DNA of 64,000 bases from Streptomyces sp. Je 1-369. Lineage in GTDB: Bacteria; Actinomycetota; Actinomycetes; Streptomycetales; Streptomycetaceae. The DNA lies in NCBI RefSeq assembly GCF_026810505.1, contig NZ_CP101750.1, positions 1,083,448-1,147,447 on the forward strand. The letters run 5' to 3'. Under the pieces are notes generated by a model that saw only the letters and a program-made list of their open reading frames with translations, searched no databases and was not told the DNA's origin. Both the position numbers and the translations under genes were made by a program. This document shows, piece after piece, positions 54,392 through 63,128 of this stretch (the first letter of the stretch is position 1; each line of letters starts with the position of its first letter).

Positions 54392-55669
54392 GTGCCGCTA
54401 CTAAACAAAATCGGGACCGCAGCGTCGCGACCTTCCCCCACACCCCCCGGCCTCCGCCGCCTCCGTGTCGTCCTCACGGTCTTCTTCGCCCTGGACGGAT
54501 TCATCTTCGCCGGATGGGTCGTCCGCATCCCCGCGATCAAGGACCAGACCGGCGCGTCCGCCAGCGATCTCGGGCTCGCGCTGCTCGGAGTCTCCGTCGG
54601 CGCGGTCATCACGATGACGCTGACCGGACGGCTCTGCCGCCGCTTCGGCACGCATCCCGTGACCGTCGCCTGCGCCGTACTGCTCTCACTCAGCGTCGCC
54701 CTGCCACCCCTGACCCACTCGGCACCGGCGCTGGGCACGGTGCTGCTGGTCTTCGGAGCGGCGTACGGGGGCATCAACGTCGCCTTCAACAGCGCCGCCG
54801 TCGACCTCGTGGCCGCCCTGCGCCGCCCGATCATGCCCAGCTTCCACGCGGCGTTCAGCCTCGGCGGCATGGCGGGCGCCGGGCTCGGCGGACTGATCGC
54901 GGGTTCCCTCTCCCCCACGCGCCACCTGCTCACCCTCACCGTGATCGGCCTGCTCGTCACCGGCTTCGCCGGACGCGCCCTCCTCCGCATGGAGCCCCCG
55001 ACCCCAGCCGGGAGCCGGAACCCGGCCGACGGCACCCAGGACCGCGATGGCACCCCGGACGCGAACACCGACCTGGCCGCAGCTGTCGGCCCGGACGGCG
55101 ACAGCTCTGACCACACCCCCCACCGCCCCACCACCCGCACCCGCCGCCTCGTCCTCGTCTTCGGGCTCATCGCGCTCTGCACCGCCTTCGGCGAAGGCGC
55201 GCTCGCCGACTGGGGCGCGCTCCACCTCGAACAGGACCTGGCCGCCCACCCGGGCATCGCCGCCGCGGGCTACTCCTGCTTCGCCCTCGCCATGACCCTC
55301 GGCCGGCTCAGCGGAACCACCCTGCTCGAACGGTTCGGCCAGACCCCGATACTCGTCGCGGGCGGCGCCACGGCGGCCGCCGGCATGCTGCTCGGCGCGC
55401 TCGCCCCGACGGTATGGGCGGCACTCCTCGGCTTCGCCGTCACCGGTCTCGGGCTCGCCAACATCTTCCCCGTCGCCATCGAGCGCGCCGGCGCCCTGGC
55501 CGGGCCCAACGGTGTCGCCACCGCCTCCACCCTCGGCTACGGCGGCATGCTCCTCGGCCCGCCCGCCATCGGGTTCATGGCCGACTGGTTCACCCTGCCC
55601 ACCGCCCTCACCAGCGTGGCCGTGCTCGCGGGTCTCGCCGCCGTGATCGGCTACACCACGCGCCCCTGA
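54392..55669 (+). CDS. MFS transporter, YbjJ-like
   Basis: 425 residues from GTG 54392; TACTCT upstream suggests a leaderless transcript and longer starts look non-coding. Twelve membrane helices, with VVLTVFFALDGFIFAGWVVRIPAIKDQTGASASDLGLALLGVSVGAVITM and DWGALHLEQDLAAHPGIAAAGYSCFALAMTLGRLSGTTLLERFG, patterns seen in the YbjJ/fucose-permease-like subgroup. A charged, Pro-rich cytosolic loop (about residues 205-250) separates the two halves. Divergent from a ROK regulator, so a sugar or glycoside substrate is plausible. Confidence 0.88.
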   Translation: MPLLNKIGTAASRPSPTPPGLRRLRVVLTVFFALDGFIFAGWVVRIPAIKDQTGASASDLGLALLGVSVGAVITMTLTGRLCRRFGTHPVTVACAVLLSLSVALPPLTHSAPALGTVLLVFGAAYGGINVAFNSAAVDLVAALRRPIMPSFHAAFSLGGMAGAGLGGLIAGSLSPTRHLLTLTVIGLLVTGFAGRALLRMEPPTPAGSRNPADGTQDRDGTPDANTDLAAAVGPDGDSSDHTPHRPTTRTRRLVLVFGLIALCTAFGEGALADWGALHLEQDLAAHPGIAAAGYSCFALAMTLGRLSGTTLLERFGQTPILVAGGATAAAGMLLGALAPTVWAALLGFAVTGLGLANIFPVAIERAGALAGPNGVATASTLGYGGMLLGPPAIGFMADWFTLPTALTSVAVLAGLAAVIGYTTRP

Positions 55670-55697
55670 GACGGGGCCGCACGCCTGCGCGCCTTGA

Positions 55698-56204
55698 GTG
55701 CGGAGTGACCTGAGCGCACCACGCCGGGCGATACGTCAACCCCCATTTCCGGCCAAGGCGACCGGCTACCGCACCGGCATCCTGCACGCCGAGTGGATCC
55801 TGACCGCGTCCGGTCCGGCGCTGGTGGAGTGCGCGGGACGCTGCCCCGGCGACTACCTGATCGACCTGAACGACCTGGCGTACGGCACGCGGATCAGGCT
55901 GGCCCTCATCGACCTGCTGGCAGGCCGTCCGGTCACCCTCCCCCGTACCGCCCGACGCACCTCGGCCATCCGGTTCCTCGCCGCCGAGCCCGGCACCGTC
56001 ACGGCGGTCGACGGGACGGACGCGGCGCGGGCACTGCCCGGCGTACGGACGGTGGAGATCGACGTCGAGGCCGGGCAGGAGGTCCGGCCGTGGGCGTCCT
56101 CGTGGGACCGCGCAGGACACGTGATCGCGACAGGGCCCGACGCGGCCAGCGCGCACCGAAGCGTCCTGGCCGCGGACGCGGCCATCCACATCACCACGGA
56201 GTGA
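55698..56204 (+). pseudogene. C-terminal remnant of an ATP-grasp ligase
   Basis: 168 codons. From about 55757 it reads TGYRTGILHAEWILTASGPALVECAGRCPGDYLIDLNDLAYGTRIRLALIDLLAG, the Mg/ATP-binding end of an ATP-grasp fold (H-E, GP-L-E-.-.-R-GGD in the intact family). About 200-250 upstream residues with the central ATP-binding domain are missing, and nothing before 55698 restores them. The C-terminal lid (FLAAEPGTVTAVDG, VIATGPDAASAHRSV) is complete. A truncated gene upstream of an MFS gene suggests a lost L-amino-acid-ligase-type pathway; expression as a partial protein cannot be excluded. Confidence 0.6.
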
Positions 56205-56211
56205 GGAAGCC

Positions 56212-57495
56212 ATGTCTGCTCTCCGGCAGCGCGTCAGGGGCTGGCCCCGGTCCGTCCCCGGCGGACGGGTCGGCCTGCGGCTCTCCGTGATGGCGATGAT
56301 CGACGCCGTCGGCACGGGCGCCTTCCTGGCCGTCTCCGTACCGTTCATCACGCGGTCCGTCGGACTCTCCGTGGGCGAGCTGAGCCTCGGCCTGACGCTG
56401 TCCGCCGCGATCGCGCTGGCCACGGCCGTCCCCCTCGGCATCCTCGCCGACCGGATCAGCCCGAAGAAGGTCCTGGTCGGCGTCAGCCTGTGGCGCTGCG
56501 CCTGCTTTGTCCTCTACCCGTTCGTGCAGAACCTGTGGCAGTTCCTGACGGTGGTGTGCCTGCTCGGCCTGGTCGACAAGGCGGCGGCGCCGATGGAACA
56601 GGCCCTGGTGGGGCAGGTGACGGCGACCGACGACCGGGTCAGGGTGGTCGCGGTGCTGCGGTCGCTGCGCAACGTCGGCTTCACCGTCGGCGCGCTGCTC
56701 GGCGGGGTCGGGCTGCTGATCGACACCCGGGCCGGTTACGCCGCGATCCTCCTGCTCAACGCGGCCTCGTTCGCCGTACTCGCACTCCTCGCCCACCGGC
56801 TGCCGGTGCTCAGCACCCCGGCGAAGAGCCTGCGGCGCCGCTTCTCCGTCGACGCGCTGCGGGACCGGCCGTTCCTGTCGTTCACCGGGATCAACGCGGT
56901 GCTGACGATGCACATGACGCTGCTGAGCATCGGCATCCCGCTGTGGGTCGTCGAGCACACGGAGGTCCCGGCCGCGGTGATCTCGCCCCTGGTGGCGGTG
57001 AACACCGTGCTCGCGGTGGCTCTGCAGGTGCGTGCCAGCCGCGGCACCGAGACCATCGCCGGGTCCGCGCGGGCGCTGGTGCGGGCGGGCATCGCCCTCG
57101 CCGTCTGCTGCCTGCTCCTGATCGCGGCACCGAGGCCGCCCGTCCTCGTGGCGGTCGGCGTGCTGCTCCTCGCCATGGTCGCGCTGACCGCGGGCGAACT
57201 GTTCCAGTCCGCGGGCGGCTGGGGCGGGTCGTATCTGCTCGCGGCGCCCGGCCAGGAAGGCGTCTACCTGTCGGTCTTCTGGCTCGGCGTGGCCGTCCAG
57301 CAGATCGCGGCACCGCTTGTGGTCGGCCTGGTCATCACGTCCGGCACCACCGGGTGGGCCGTACTGGCCGCGCTGTTCGCCGTCTGCGGCCTCGCCGCGC
57401 CGGTCGTCGGCCGATGGGCGCGGGCCCAGAGCGCCAAGACCCCGCAGGTGAAGGCGAATATGTCGACATCCGGGACACGAAGAGGACGTATCTGA
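56212..57495 (+). CDS. MFS transporter
   Basis: 427 residues from ATG 56212, with GAGGAAGCC upstream and 7 bases after the ATP-grasp remnant. Twelve membrane helices. Motifs: LGILADRISPKKVLVGVSLWRCACF (motif A, G-x-L-a-D), GLVDKAAAPMEQALVGQVT and LSIGIPLWVVEHTEVPAAVISPL. Substrate unknown; ATP-grasp plus MFS pairs often make and export dipeptides or related compounds, so this may be an exporter without its partner enzyme. The last 12 codons overlap the downstream cupin frame. Confidence 0.88.
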   Translation: MSALRQRVRGWPRSVPGGRVGLRLSVMAMIDAVGTGAFLAVSVPFITRSVGLSVGELSLGLTLSAAIALATAVPLGILADRISPKKVLVGVSLWRCACFVLYPFVQNLWQFLTVVCLLGLVDKAAAPMEQALVGQVTATDDRVRVVAVLRSLRNVGFTVGALLGGVGLLIDTRAGYAAILLLNAASFAVLALLAHRLPVLSTPAKSLRRRFSVDALRDRPFLSFTGINAVLTMHMTLLSIGIPLWVVEHTEVPAAVISPLVAVNTVLAVALQVRASRGTETIAGSARALVRAGIALAVCCLLLIAAPRPPVLVAVGVLLLAMVALTAGELFQSAGGWGGSYLLAAPGQEGVYLSVFWLGVAVQQIAAPLVVGLVITSGTTGWAVLAALFAVCGLAAPVVGRWARAQSAKTPQVKANMSTSGTRRGRI

Positions 57496-57872
57496 AGCTC
57501 ACCACGCCCGACTCCAACGGGGAGTTCGGCTTCTTCGAGCACCACATGGCTCCGGAGGCGAAGGGCGCGGCCCCGCACACCCACAAGCGGTCCACCGAGA
57601 TGTTCTACGTGGTCAAGGGTGAGATCGAGTTCACCGTCGGCGACCGCAAGGTGGTGGGCGAGCCGGGCGCGTTCGCGTACGTCCCCAAGGGTGAACCGCA
57701 CGGCTTCACCAACCGGGGCACCGCAGACGCCACCCTGCTGATCATGTTCTACCCGATCTACGACCGCGAGGACTACTTCCGCGGCCTGGGCCGGCTGACG
57801 GCCGACGGGCGCAGTCCCAGCATGGAGGAGCTGCGCGCACACATGGCGAAGTACGACCAGTTCATGGTCTGA
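57414..57872 (+). CDS. Cupin-domain protein with unclear start
   Basis: 152 codons from the only in-frame ATG (57414), overlapping the MFS gene by 82 bases; there is no ribosome-binding site there and the true start is doubtful. From about 57480 the text is clearly cupin: YLKLTTPDSNGEFGFFEHHMAPEAKGAAPHTHKRSTEMFYVVKGEIEFTV (two His) and GAFAYVPKGEPHGFTNRG. The MFS frame ends in MSTSGTRRGRI, whose Met is near where a cupin start would be expected, so a one-base shift may have separated the start from its gene. Confidence 0.6.
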   Translation: MGAGPERQDPAGEGEYVDIRDTKRTYLKLTTPDSNGEFGFFEHHMAPEAKGAAPHTHKRSTEMFYVVKGEIEFTVGDRKVVGEPGAFAYVPKGEPHGFTNRGTADATLLIMFYPIYDREDYFRGLGRLTADGRSPSMEELRAHMAKYDQFMV

Positions 57873-57874
57873 GA

Positions 57875-58016
57875 CGGAGCCGGGTACGACGTCCTGGATG
57901 GTCAGCAGCAGTTCAAAGCCGAGACCCTCCACGGTCTCGGCCCAACGGGCGAGGTACTCCGGGTGCGTCCCCGGCCCGAAGTTGGGGACGTTCACACCTC
58001 TCCGTATGGGCGTCAC
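57875..58016 (-). pseudogene. 5' stub of a luciferase-like monooxygenase
   Basis: From GTG 58016 the minus strand reads RRGVNVPNFGPGTHPEYLARWAETVEGLGFELLLT, the N-terminal strand and helix of flavin-dependent luciferase-like monooxygenases (F420 or FMN type). The similarity stops after about 38 residues, near the cupin stop codon, and the frame then runs antisense through the cupin gene. The rest of the gene is missing, so it is a truncated remnant. Confidence 0.65.
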
Positions 58017-58118
58017 CCTAGGAGCCCACGACCCGGATGGCTACGGAGCGTACGCAATCGGTCCCAGATCCCCCGGAGGTTCCGGTTCCAGCGCACTCCA
58101 TCCGACACAATCGCCCGC

Positions 58119-58853
58119 ATGGAGATCTCCGAGCACATTCAAGTAGTTGCCAAAGAAGGCCAGTTGCTGTCCCGTGCCGCCGCCGAGGCGGGGACCGACG
58201 CCAAGGTCGCGACCTGTCCGGGCTGGCAGGTGCGGGACCTGCTGCGGCACGCCGGAATGGTCCACCGGTGGGCTGCCGCGTTCATCACCGAGCGGCGCAC
58301 CTCCTACCAGTTGGGCGGCGAACTCCCCGACCTGGACGGAGACGCCCTTGTCGAGTGGTTCCGCGAGGGGCACGCCGCTCTCGTCGCGACGCTCGAATCC
58401 GCCCCGCCCGACGTCGAGTGCTGGACGTTCCTGCCCGCGCCTTCGCCGCTGGCGTTCTGGGCCCGGCGGCAGGCGAACGAGACGACGGTCCACCGGGTGG
58501 ACGCCGAGTCCGCGCGCGGGGGCACGCCGTCGCCGATGGATGTCGACTTCGCCGTGGACGGGATCGAGGAGCTGCTGTTCGGCTTCCACGGCCGCGAGAA
58601 GAGCCGGGTGCGCAGTGACGTTCCGTGCGTGCTGCGGGTGCGGGCCACGGACGAGCGGACCTGGACCGTACGTCTCTCCGACGGGCCGCCGGTCGCGGAG
58701 CACGGCGCGACGGCGCACGCGGACTGCGAGGTGTCGGGCCCGGCGACGCGGCTCTATCTGGCGCTGTGGAACCGGCTGCCGTTCCCGCAGGTGACGGGTG
58801 ACACCGCACTGGCGGCGCTGTGGCGGGAGAAGTCCGCGATCGTCATGGGGTGA
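58119..58853 (+). CDS. Maleylpyruvate isomerase-family mycothiol-dependent enzyme
   Basis: 244 residues from ATG 58119. A CACAAT hexamer eight bases upstream of the start suggests a leaderless transcript. DinB-like four-helix N-terminal domain: CPGWQVRDLLRHAGMVHRWAAAF, with the metal-binding His pattern completed by ETTVHRVDAESA. A smaller C-terminal domain has PATRLYLALWNRLPF. These proteins use mycothiol or act on its conjugates; most are of unknown substrate. Stands alone. Confidence 0.88.
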   Translation: MEISEHIQVVAKEGQLLSRAAAEAGTDAKVATCPGWQVRDLLRHAGMVHRWAAAFITERRTSYQLGGELPDLDGDALVEWFREGHAALVATLESAPPDVECWTFLPAPSPLAFWARRQANETTVHRVDAESARGGTPSPMDVDFAVDGIEELLFGFHGREKSRVRSDVPCVLRVRATDERTWTVRLSDGPPVAEHGATAHADCEVSGPATRLYLALWNRLPFPQVTGDTALAALWREKSAIVMG

Positions 58854-58911
58854 GGTGAGCGGCACGGCAGGTGGGGCCGTCAGCCGGTGGGGCCGTCAGT
58901 CGGTGGGGGTG

Positions 58912-59334
58912 TCAGTCGGTGGGGGTGTCGAGCATCCGTCCGAGGACGGCCCGCTGCAACGGCCGCACCTCCTGGTGCAGTGCGCGCCCCTTGTCGGTGA
59001 GGGATACGCGTACGCCGCGACGGTCCTCGCTGCACATGCCGCGCTCCACGAGGCCGTCCTTCTCCAGCCGCCCGATGAGGCGGGAGAGCGCGCTCTGGCT
59101 CAGGTGGACCTGCGCGGAGATCTCCTGCACGCGGAACGTGCAGCCACCGTCGTCCGACGACCCCTCGGCCAGTACGTCGAGGACCTCGAAGTCGCTCGCG
59201 CCCAGACCGTACGGGTGCAGTTCCCGGTCGAGCTCGCACAGGGTGCGCGCATGCACCGCGAGGATGTCGCGCCACTCATCCACGAGCCGCTGCTCGTGAT
59301 TCACGAGGCCCTGCTCGGCCGTTTTCGCCGCCAT
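58912..59334 (-). CDS. MarR-family transcriptional regulator
   Basis: 140 residues from ATG 59334 (longer in-frame starts at 59379 and 59394 exist but have no ribosome-binding site). Winged helix: YGLGASDFEVLDVLAEGS, VQEISAQVHLSQSALSRLIGRLEKDGLVERGMCSEDRRGVRVSLTDKGRALHQEV, with the wing DRRGVRVSL and the recognition helix SQSALSRLI. N- and C-terminal helices form the dimer. An imperfect repeat ATGCATACGCATACG at 59382-59396 upstream may be its operator. Target genes are not evident. Confidence 0.9.
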   Translation of the reverse strand: MAAKTAEQGLVNHEQRLVDEWRDILAVHARTLCELDRELHPYGLGASDFEVLDVLAEGSSDDGGCTFRVQEISAQVHLSQSALSRLIGRLEKDGLVERGMCSEDRRGVRVSLTDKGRALHQEVRPLQRAVLGRMLDTPTD

Positions 59335-59403
59335 AGGACCGCACGGTAGCAGAGTTCCGACCCTTTGTTGCACCGTCATTAAATGCATACGCATACGATG
59401 TGG

Positions 59404-60603
59404 TCAGGTGCGGTCCCGGCCCGCCGAAGCCCTGAGCGCGGCGATCGTGAGCGCCACGACCAGCAGGGAGGCGAGTGCCGCGATCGCCGCGGACAGGGTC
59501 GGCAGCGGCGCCGTCACCCGCTCCGGCCGCAGGACGTAGGCGAGCGCCCGCGAGTCGATGCGGTCGTCCACGAGATGGGCGACGGTCAGCGCACCGGCCA
59601 CCAAGGTGCCGGCCACGGCCACGAACGGCGATCCGCTCAGGCACAGTGCCGCGCCCGCCACCGCACAGACTGCGGAGACGCCGACCGCGACGGCGAGACC
59701 GAAGGGGGGTGCGTCCGACCAGGTCAGCGGGGCGTGTGCCGCCGCGCAGAGCAGGAGCAGCACACCCGCCACGCGACGCAGCCACACCAAGGAGGTCCGG
59801 TTCCGCACCTGCGTGGCCGGGGTGTCCGGGGCGGCCGCGGGGCGGGCCGGAACGGCGGCCGTGTTGCTGGCGTCGGTACCCGCGGCACCGTGGGCGGCGT
59901 GGGCGGCCTCGCCGCTGTCCGTGCCGATGGCCGTGGCGCTGTCGCCGACCGGCATGCCCGCGGCCCCCGAGGCACCGTTCTCCTTCTGCTCGCGCAGGCT
60001 GCCGATCAGCTGCATCAGGTCCTCGACCGACCTGGTCGTACCCGCGGCGTGCACCACCTCGGCGCCGCTGTGCGGGTCGTGCGGAGGACGGGACAGGAGG
60101 TGGACGAGTCGGCTCACCTCGGGGATGGGCCGCTCCTCGGCGGCGTGCCGGATGGCCTCGTCCATGTGGTCGGCGGGGTGCTCCGGCGGGCCGAGGAGTT
60201 CGACCAGCCTGGTGACGTCGTCGACGGAGCGCGCCACGGCGGCCAGGCGGAGCACGGAGCGGGCGGTCGGCATACCGTCAGGCGACTGCTCCAGGAGGGT
60301 GACGAGGTCGACCACGTCGTCCAGCGGCCTCGACACCACGGCGACGCGTATGAGCTCTTCCACCGCGTCGTCCTCGGCGTCGGGCACCACCGGCTCCGGA
60401 GCCCTGACTTCGACGTCGTCGACGGCCCGTTCCCGTTCCGTGGCGATCCCGTCGGTGGTGTGGCCCGCTGCCTGCGGCCAGGGGGCGGGTTCCACTCGGG
60501 TCGGGACGCCGAGTCGGGCGGTGCCCCAATGGACCGATGTGGACATCAGCGGTTCGCCGGTCCCGGACGTTTCCCCTGCGGCGGAGAATGACTCAGCGGC
60601 CAT
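59404..60603 (-). CDS. Membrane protein with N-terminal helical repeats
   Basis: 399 residues from ATG 60603, with GGAGAGA seven bases upstream. Residues 60-190 hold about four ~35-residue helical units ((L/V)DDV(V/T)(D/R)LV(T/E)LL, VSRLVHLLSRPP, VEDLMQLIGSLR). A disordered Ala/Gly/Thr linker (about 200-250) precedes six hydrophobic helices (about 265-395), ending in RASAGRDRT. The repeats are probably cytosolic adaptor modules. I do not recognise the family. It lies immediately upstream of a region without genes (60604-60808). Confidence 0.7.
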   Translation of the reverse strand: MAAESFSAAGETSGTGEPLMSTSVHWGTARLGVPTRVEPAPWPQAAGHTTDGIATERERAVDDVEVRAPEPVVPDAEDDAVEELIRVAVVSRPLDDVVDLVTLLEQSPDGMPTARSVLRLAAVARSVDDVTRLVELLGPPEHPADHMDEAIRHAAEERPIPEVSRLVHLLSRPPHDPHSGAEVVHAAGTTRSVEDLMQLIGSLREQKENGASGAAGMPVGDSATAIGTDSGEAAHAAHGAAGTDASNTAAVPARPAAAPDTPATQVRNRTSLVWLRRVAGVLLLLCAAAHAPLTWSDAPPFGLAVAVGVSAVCAVAGAALCLSGSPFVAVAGTLVAGALTVAHLVDDRIDSRALAYVLRPERVTAPLPTLSAAIAALASLLVVALTIAALRASAGRDRT

Positions 60604-60808
60604 TTCGTCTCTCCATTCAGCGGGACACTCTCGCCCCGCACATGAGCGTGTATCCCGTTGTATGCACGCTTCATGCGGGCCGCCACCGGAAGGGGGCCTG
60701 TCGGCGGTACGCGCGGCACCCCCGCCCGTACCGGCACCCGTGTTCGTATCCGTATCCGTACGCGACCGGGTCATTGCCCGTGCGGAACGCGCGCCGCACA
60801 CTCGGAGG

Positions 60809-61138
60809 ATGGAGCGACGGACGCAGGCGGAGCGCGACGCGGACACGGTCGAGATCGCGTACGCGCTGTTCGTGGCGGCGTCCCTCGCCGGCTGCACGAT
60901 GCTCGCGGTGGCGTCACCGGCGTTCTTCTTCGGCGTGACGTCGCCCAGCGAGGGGACGCTGGTCCGGGCGGGCGTGATCGCCGGGGCCGTCGCCTTCTTC
61001 GCGGTCCTGGCGACCATCCTCCTGCGCCACGGACGAGCACCGCACCGACGCGACGAGCCGGACCGGCCGAACCGAGCGGATCGGCCCGACCGTCCGGATC
61101 AGCCCAGCCAGCCCGGGCGGACCAGCCCCGACTCATAG
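60809..61138 (+). CDS. Small two-helix membrane protein
   Basis: 109 residues from ATG 60809; CGGAGG sits directly before the start codon, closer than ideal, so the true start is uncertain. Two hydrophobic helices (IAYALFVAASLAGCTMLAVA and AGVIAGAVAFFAVLATILL) are followed by a charged tail rich in Arg, Asp and Pro (HRRDEPDRPNRADRPDRPDQ). Typical DUF-like actinomycete small membrane protein; function unknown. Its 3' end overlaps the convergent response-regulator gene by 40 bases. Confidence 0.55.
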   Translation: MERRTQAERDADTVEIAYALFVAASLAGCTMLAVASPAFFFGVTSPSEGTLVRAGVIAGAVAFFAVLATILLRHGRAPHRRDEPDRPNRADRPDRPDQPSQPGRTSPDS

Positions 61139-61764
61139 GCGAGGACGACGAGTTGGGCACGGTCCCGGGCGTTCAGCTTCACCATGGTCCTGCTGACATG
61201 GGTCTTTGCCGTGAGCGGAGAGACGACCAGGCGGCGCGCGATCTCCCCGTTGGAGAGGCCGATGCCGACCAGGGCCATCACCTCACGCTCCCGTTCGGTC
61301 AGGCCCACGAGGGTGTCGGCGGCCGCGGGCTCCTTGGAACGCGCGGCGAACTCGGCGATGAGGCGCCGCGTCACACCCGGTGACAGCAGCGCGTCCCCCT
61401 CGACCACCGCCCTTACGGCGCGCAGCAGTTCGTCCGGTTCGGTGTCCTTGACGAGGAAGCCGGACGCTCCGGATCGGATCGCCTCGAAGACGTACTCGTC
61501 CAGTTCGAAGGTGGTGAGCATGACCACCTTCACGTCCCCCAGACCGGGTTCGTCGGTGATCCTGCGGGTGGCGGTGAGCCCGTCGAGGACCGGCATGCGG
61601 ATGTCCATCAGGACGACGTCGGGGCGCAGTTCCCGCACCATTCGCACCGCCTCGTCGCCGTCCGCCGCCTCCCCGACGACTCCGATGTCGTCCTGCGCGT
61701 CGAGCAGCGCCTTGAAACCCGCTCTGACCAAAGACTGGTCGTCGGCGAGCAGTACGCGGATCAC
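61099..61764 (-). CDS. LuxR/NarL-family response regulator
   Basis: 221 residues from GTG 61764, with GGGAGGAATA upstream; its start overlaps the kinase stop by one base (TAGTG). Receiver domain with Asp54 (VLMDIRMP) as phosphorylation site, acidic pair Asp8-Asp9, and Lys (FLVKDTEP). LuxR-type HTH: LTEREREVMALVGIGLSNGEIARRLVVSPLTAKTHVSRTMVKLNARDRAQLVVLAYESG. The pair with the histidine kinase just upstream is a classic NarL-type two-component system. A palindrome at 63129-63144 may be its binding site. Confidence 0.94.
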   Translation of the reverse strand: MIRVLLADDQSLVRAGFKALLDAQDDIGVVGEAADGDEAVRMVRELRPDVVLMDIRMPVLDGLTATRRITDEPGLGDVKVVMLTTFELDEYVFEAIRSGASGFLVKDTEPDELLRAVRAVVEGDALLSPGVTRRLIAEFAARSKEPAAADTLVGLTEREREVMALVGIGLSNGEIARRLVVSPLTAKTHVSRTMVKLNARDRAQLVVLAYESGLVRPGWLG

Positions 61765-63068
61765 TATTCCTCCCGAGGTGCGGTGCGGGCCCGGGAAACC
61801 CCGTCCGCCGCCCGGGGCAGTACGGCGGTCACGCGGAAGCCGCCGTCCGGGCGCGGGCCCGCCTCGATCGTGCCACCGAGGGCGGCGGCGCGCTCCCGCG
61901 TTCCGGCAAGTCCGTTGCCGCTGCCGCCCGCGTCGGTGCCGGTGGCGGGTCCGTCGTCGTCGATCCGCAGGGTCAGCGACGCCGTCTCGTGGCGCACCAG
62001 CACGCGTGCGTGCCGCGAACCCGAGTGACGTACGACGTTGGTCAGCGCCTCCTGAACGATGCGGAAAGCGGCGAGGTCCGTACCGGGCGCGGGCTTCACC
62101 ACAGCACCCTCCGTGGTGACTTCGACGGCCAGACCCGCGCTTCCGGCCTGCTCGACGAGTTCGGGCAGCCGGTCCAGGCCGGGCGCCGGGGCGCGCGGCG
62201 CGTCCCCGGGGGCGCGCAGGGTGCCGAGGACCTGACGTACCTCGCCGAGCGCCTCTTTGCTCGCGGCCTTGATGGTGGTCAGCGCGGTGCGGGCCTGTTC
62301 CGGGTCGGAGTCGAGCAGCGCGAGGCCGACGCCTGCCTGCACGTTGATGACGGAGATGCTGTGCGCGAGGACGTCGTGCAGCTCGCGTGCCATTCGCAGA
62401 CGTTCCTCGTCCGCCCGCCGCTTCGCGGCCTGCGCGCGCTCGGCACGTTCCTTCGCCCACTGTTCACGTCGTACGCGGGCCAGTTCGGCGACGGCGACGA
62501 TCGCGACGACCCAGACGGCGGCGGCCAGTTCCTCGCTCCAGGGGCGGGCGCCGTCGTCGCCGGGCGGCAGCCACCGGTAGAGCCAGTGCGCGATCAGCAG
62601 ATGCCCCACCCACAGCCCGCCGACCGCTCCCCAGGCCGCACGCCGGCGCCCCGCGACGATCGCGGCGAAGCAGCTCACGGCGATGGCGAGGAAGACGGGG
62701 CCGTAGGGGAAACCGGCGGCGACGTAGACGAGTGTGAGCGCCGCGGTGGCGTACACGACCGGTACGGGGTGCCGGTGGCGGAGCAGGAGAACCGCCGTGG
62801 CCAGGAACAGGAGCACCCGCGCGAAGGCGTTGAGGTCCACCCGGTCGAGTTGGCCCTGCTCGGCGAAGCGGGACCCGACCTGCACGAAAACGGTGAGCGC
62901 GGCCGTGGTCACCCAGGGCGGACGACGCGCCGTCGACGCCTCGGGCCCTGCCGTCGCCGCCGTCCCACCGACCCCGGAGATCCACCAGGGCGGCCCGTGC
63001 CGCCACATGAACGGTCCGCCCCACCTCGGGGGCGGACCGCCCGGCCTGCCTTCGCGCTGCTCGTCCAT
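61764..63068 (-). CDS. Sensor histidine kinase, NarL-type (HisKA_3)
   Basis: 434 residues from ATG 63068; a GTG nine bases upstream is also in frame. About five membrane helices (52-200), a short coil (REQWAKERAERAQAAKRRADEERLRMARELHDVLAHSI) with the phosphoacceptor His231, then an ATPase domain: VRHSGSRHARVLVRH, LRIDDDGPATGTD and GNGLAGTRERAAALGGTIEAG. The ligand sensed is unknown; the extracellular loops are short, so a membrane or envelope signal is possible. Partner of the response regulator that follows. Confidence 0.94.
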   Translation of the reverse strand: MDEQREGRPGGPPPRWGGPFMWRHGPPWWISGVGGTAATAGPEASTARRPPWVTTAALTVFVQVGSRFAEQGQLDRVDLNAFARVLLFLATAVLLLRHRHPVPVVYATAALTLVYVAAGFPYGPVFLAIAVSCFAAIVAGRRRAAWGAVGGLWVGHLLIAHWLYRWLPPGDDGARPWSEELAAAVWVVAIVAVAELARVRREQWAKERAERAQAAKRRADEERLRMARELHDVLAHSISVINVQAGVGLALLDSDPEQARTALTTIKAASKEALGEVRQVLGTLRAPGDAPRAPAPGLDRLPELVEQAGSAGLAVEVTTEGAVVKPAPGTDLAAFRIVQEALTNVVRHSGSRHARVLVRHETASLTLRIDDDGPATGTDAGGSGNGLAGTRERAAALGGTIEAGPRPDGGFRVTAVLPRAADGVSRARTAPREE

Positions 63069-63128
63069 GACGGTCACGCTAGACGGGAGCGGGTGGCGCG
63101 GGCGTCCGACGGGCGAGGTGATCACGCG

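Noticed and set aside
54389..54409. TTTGT...ACAAA as a ROK operator
   Set aside because: Only five-base arms with an 11-base centre; too weak to list as a site. Kept only as a remark.
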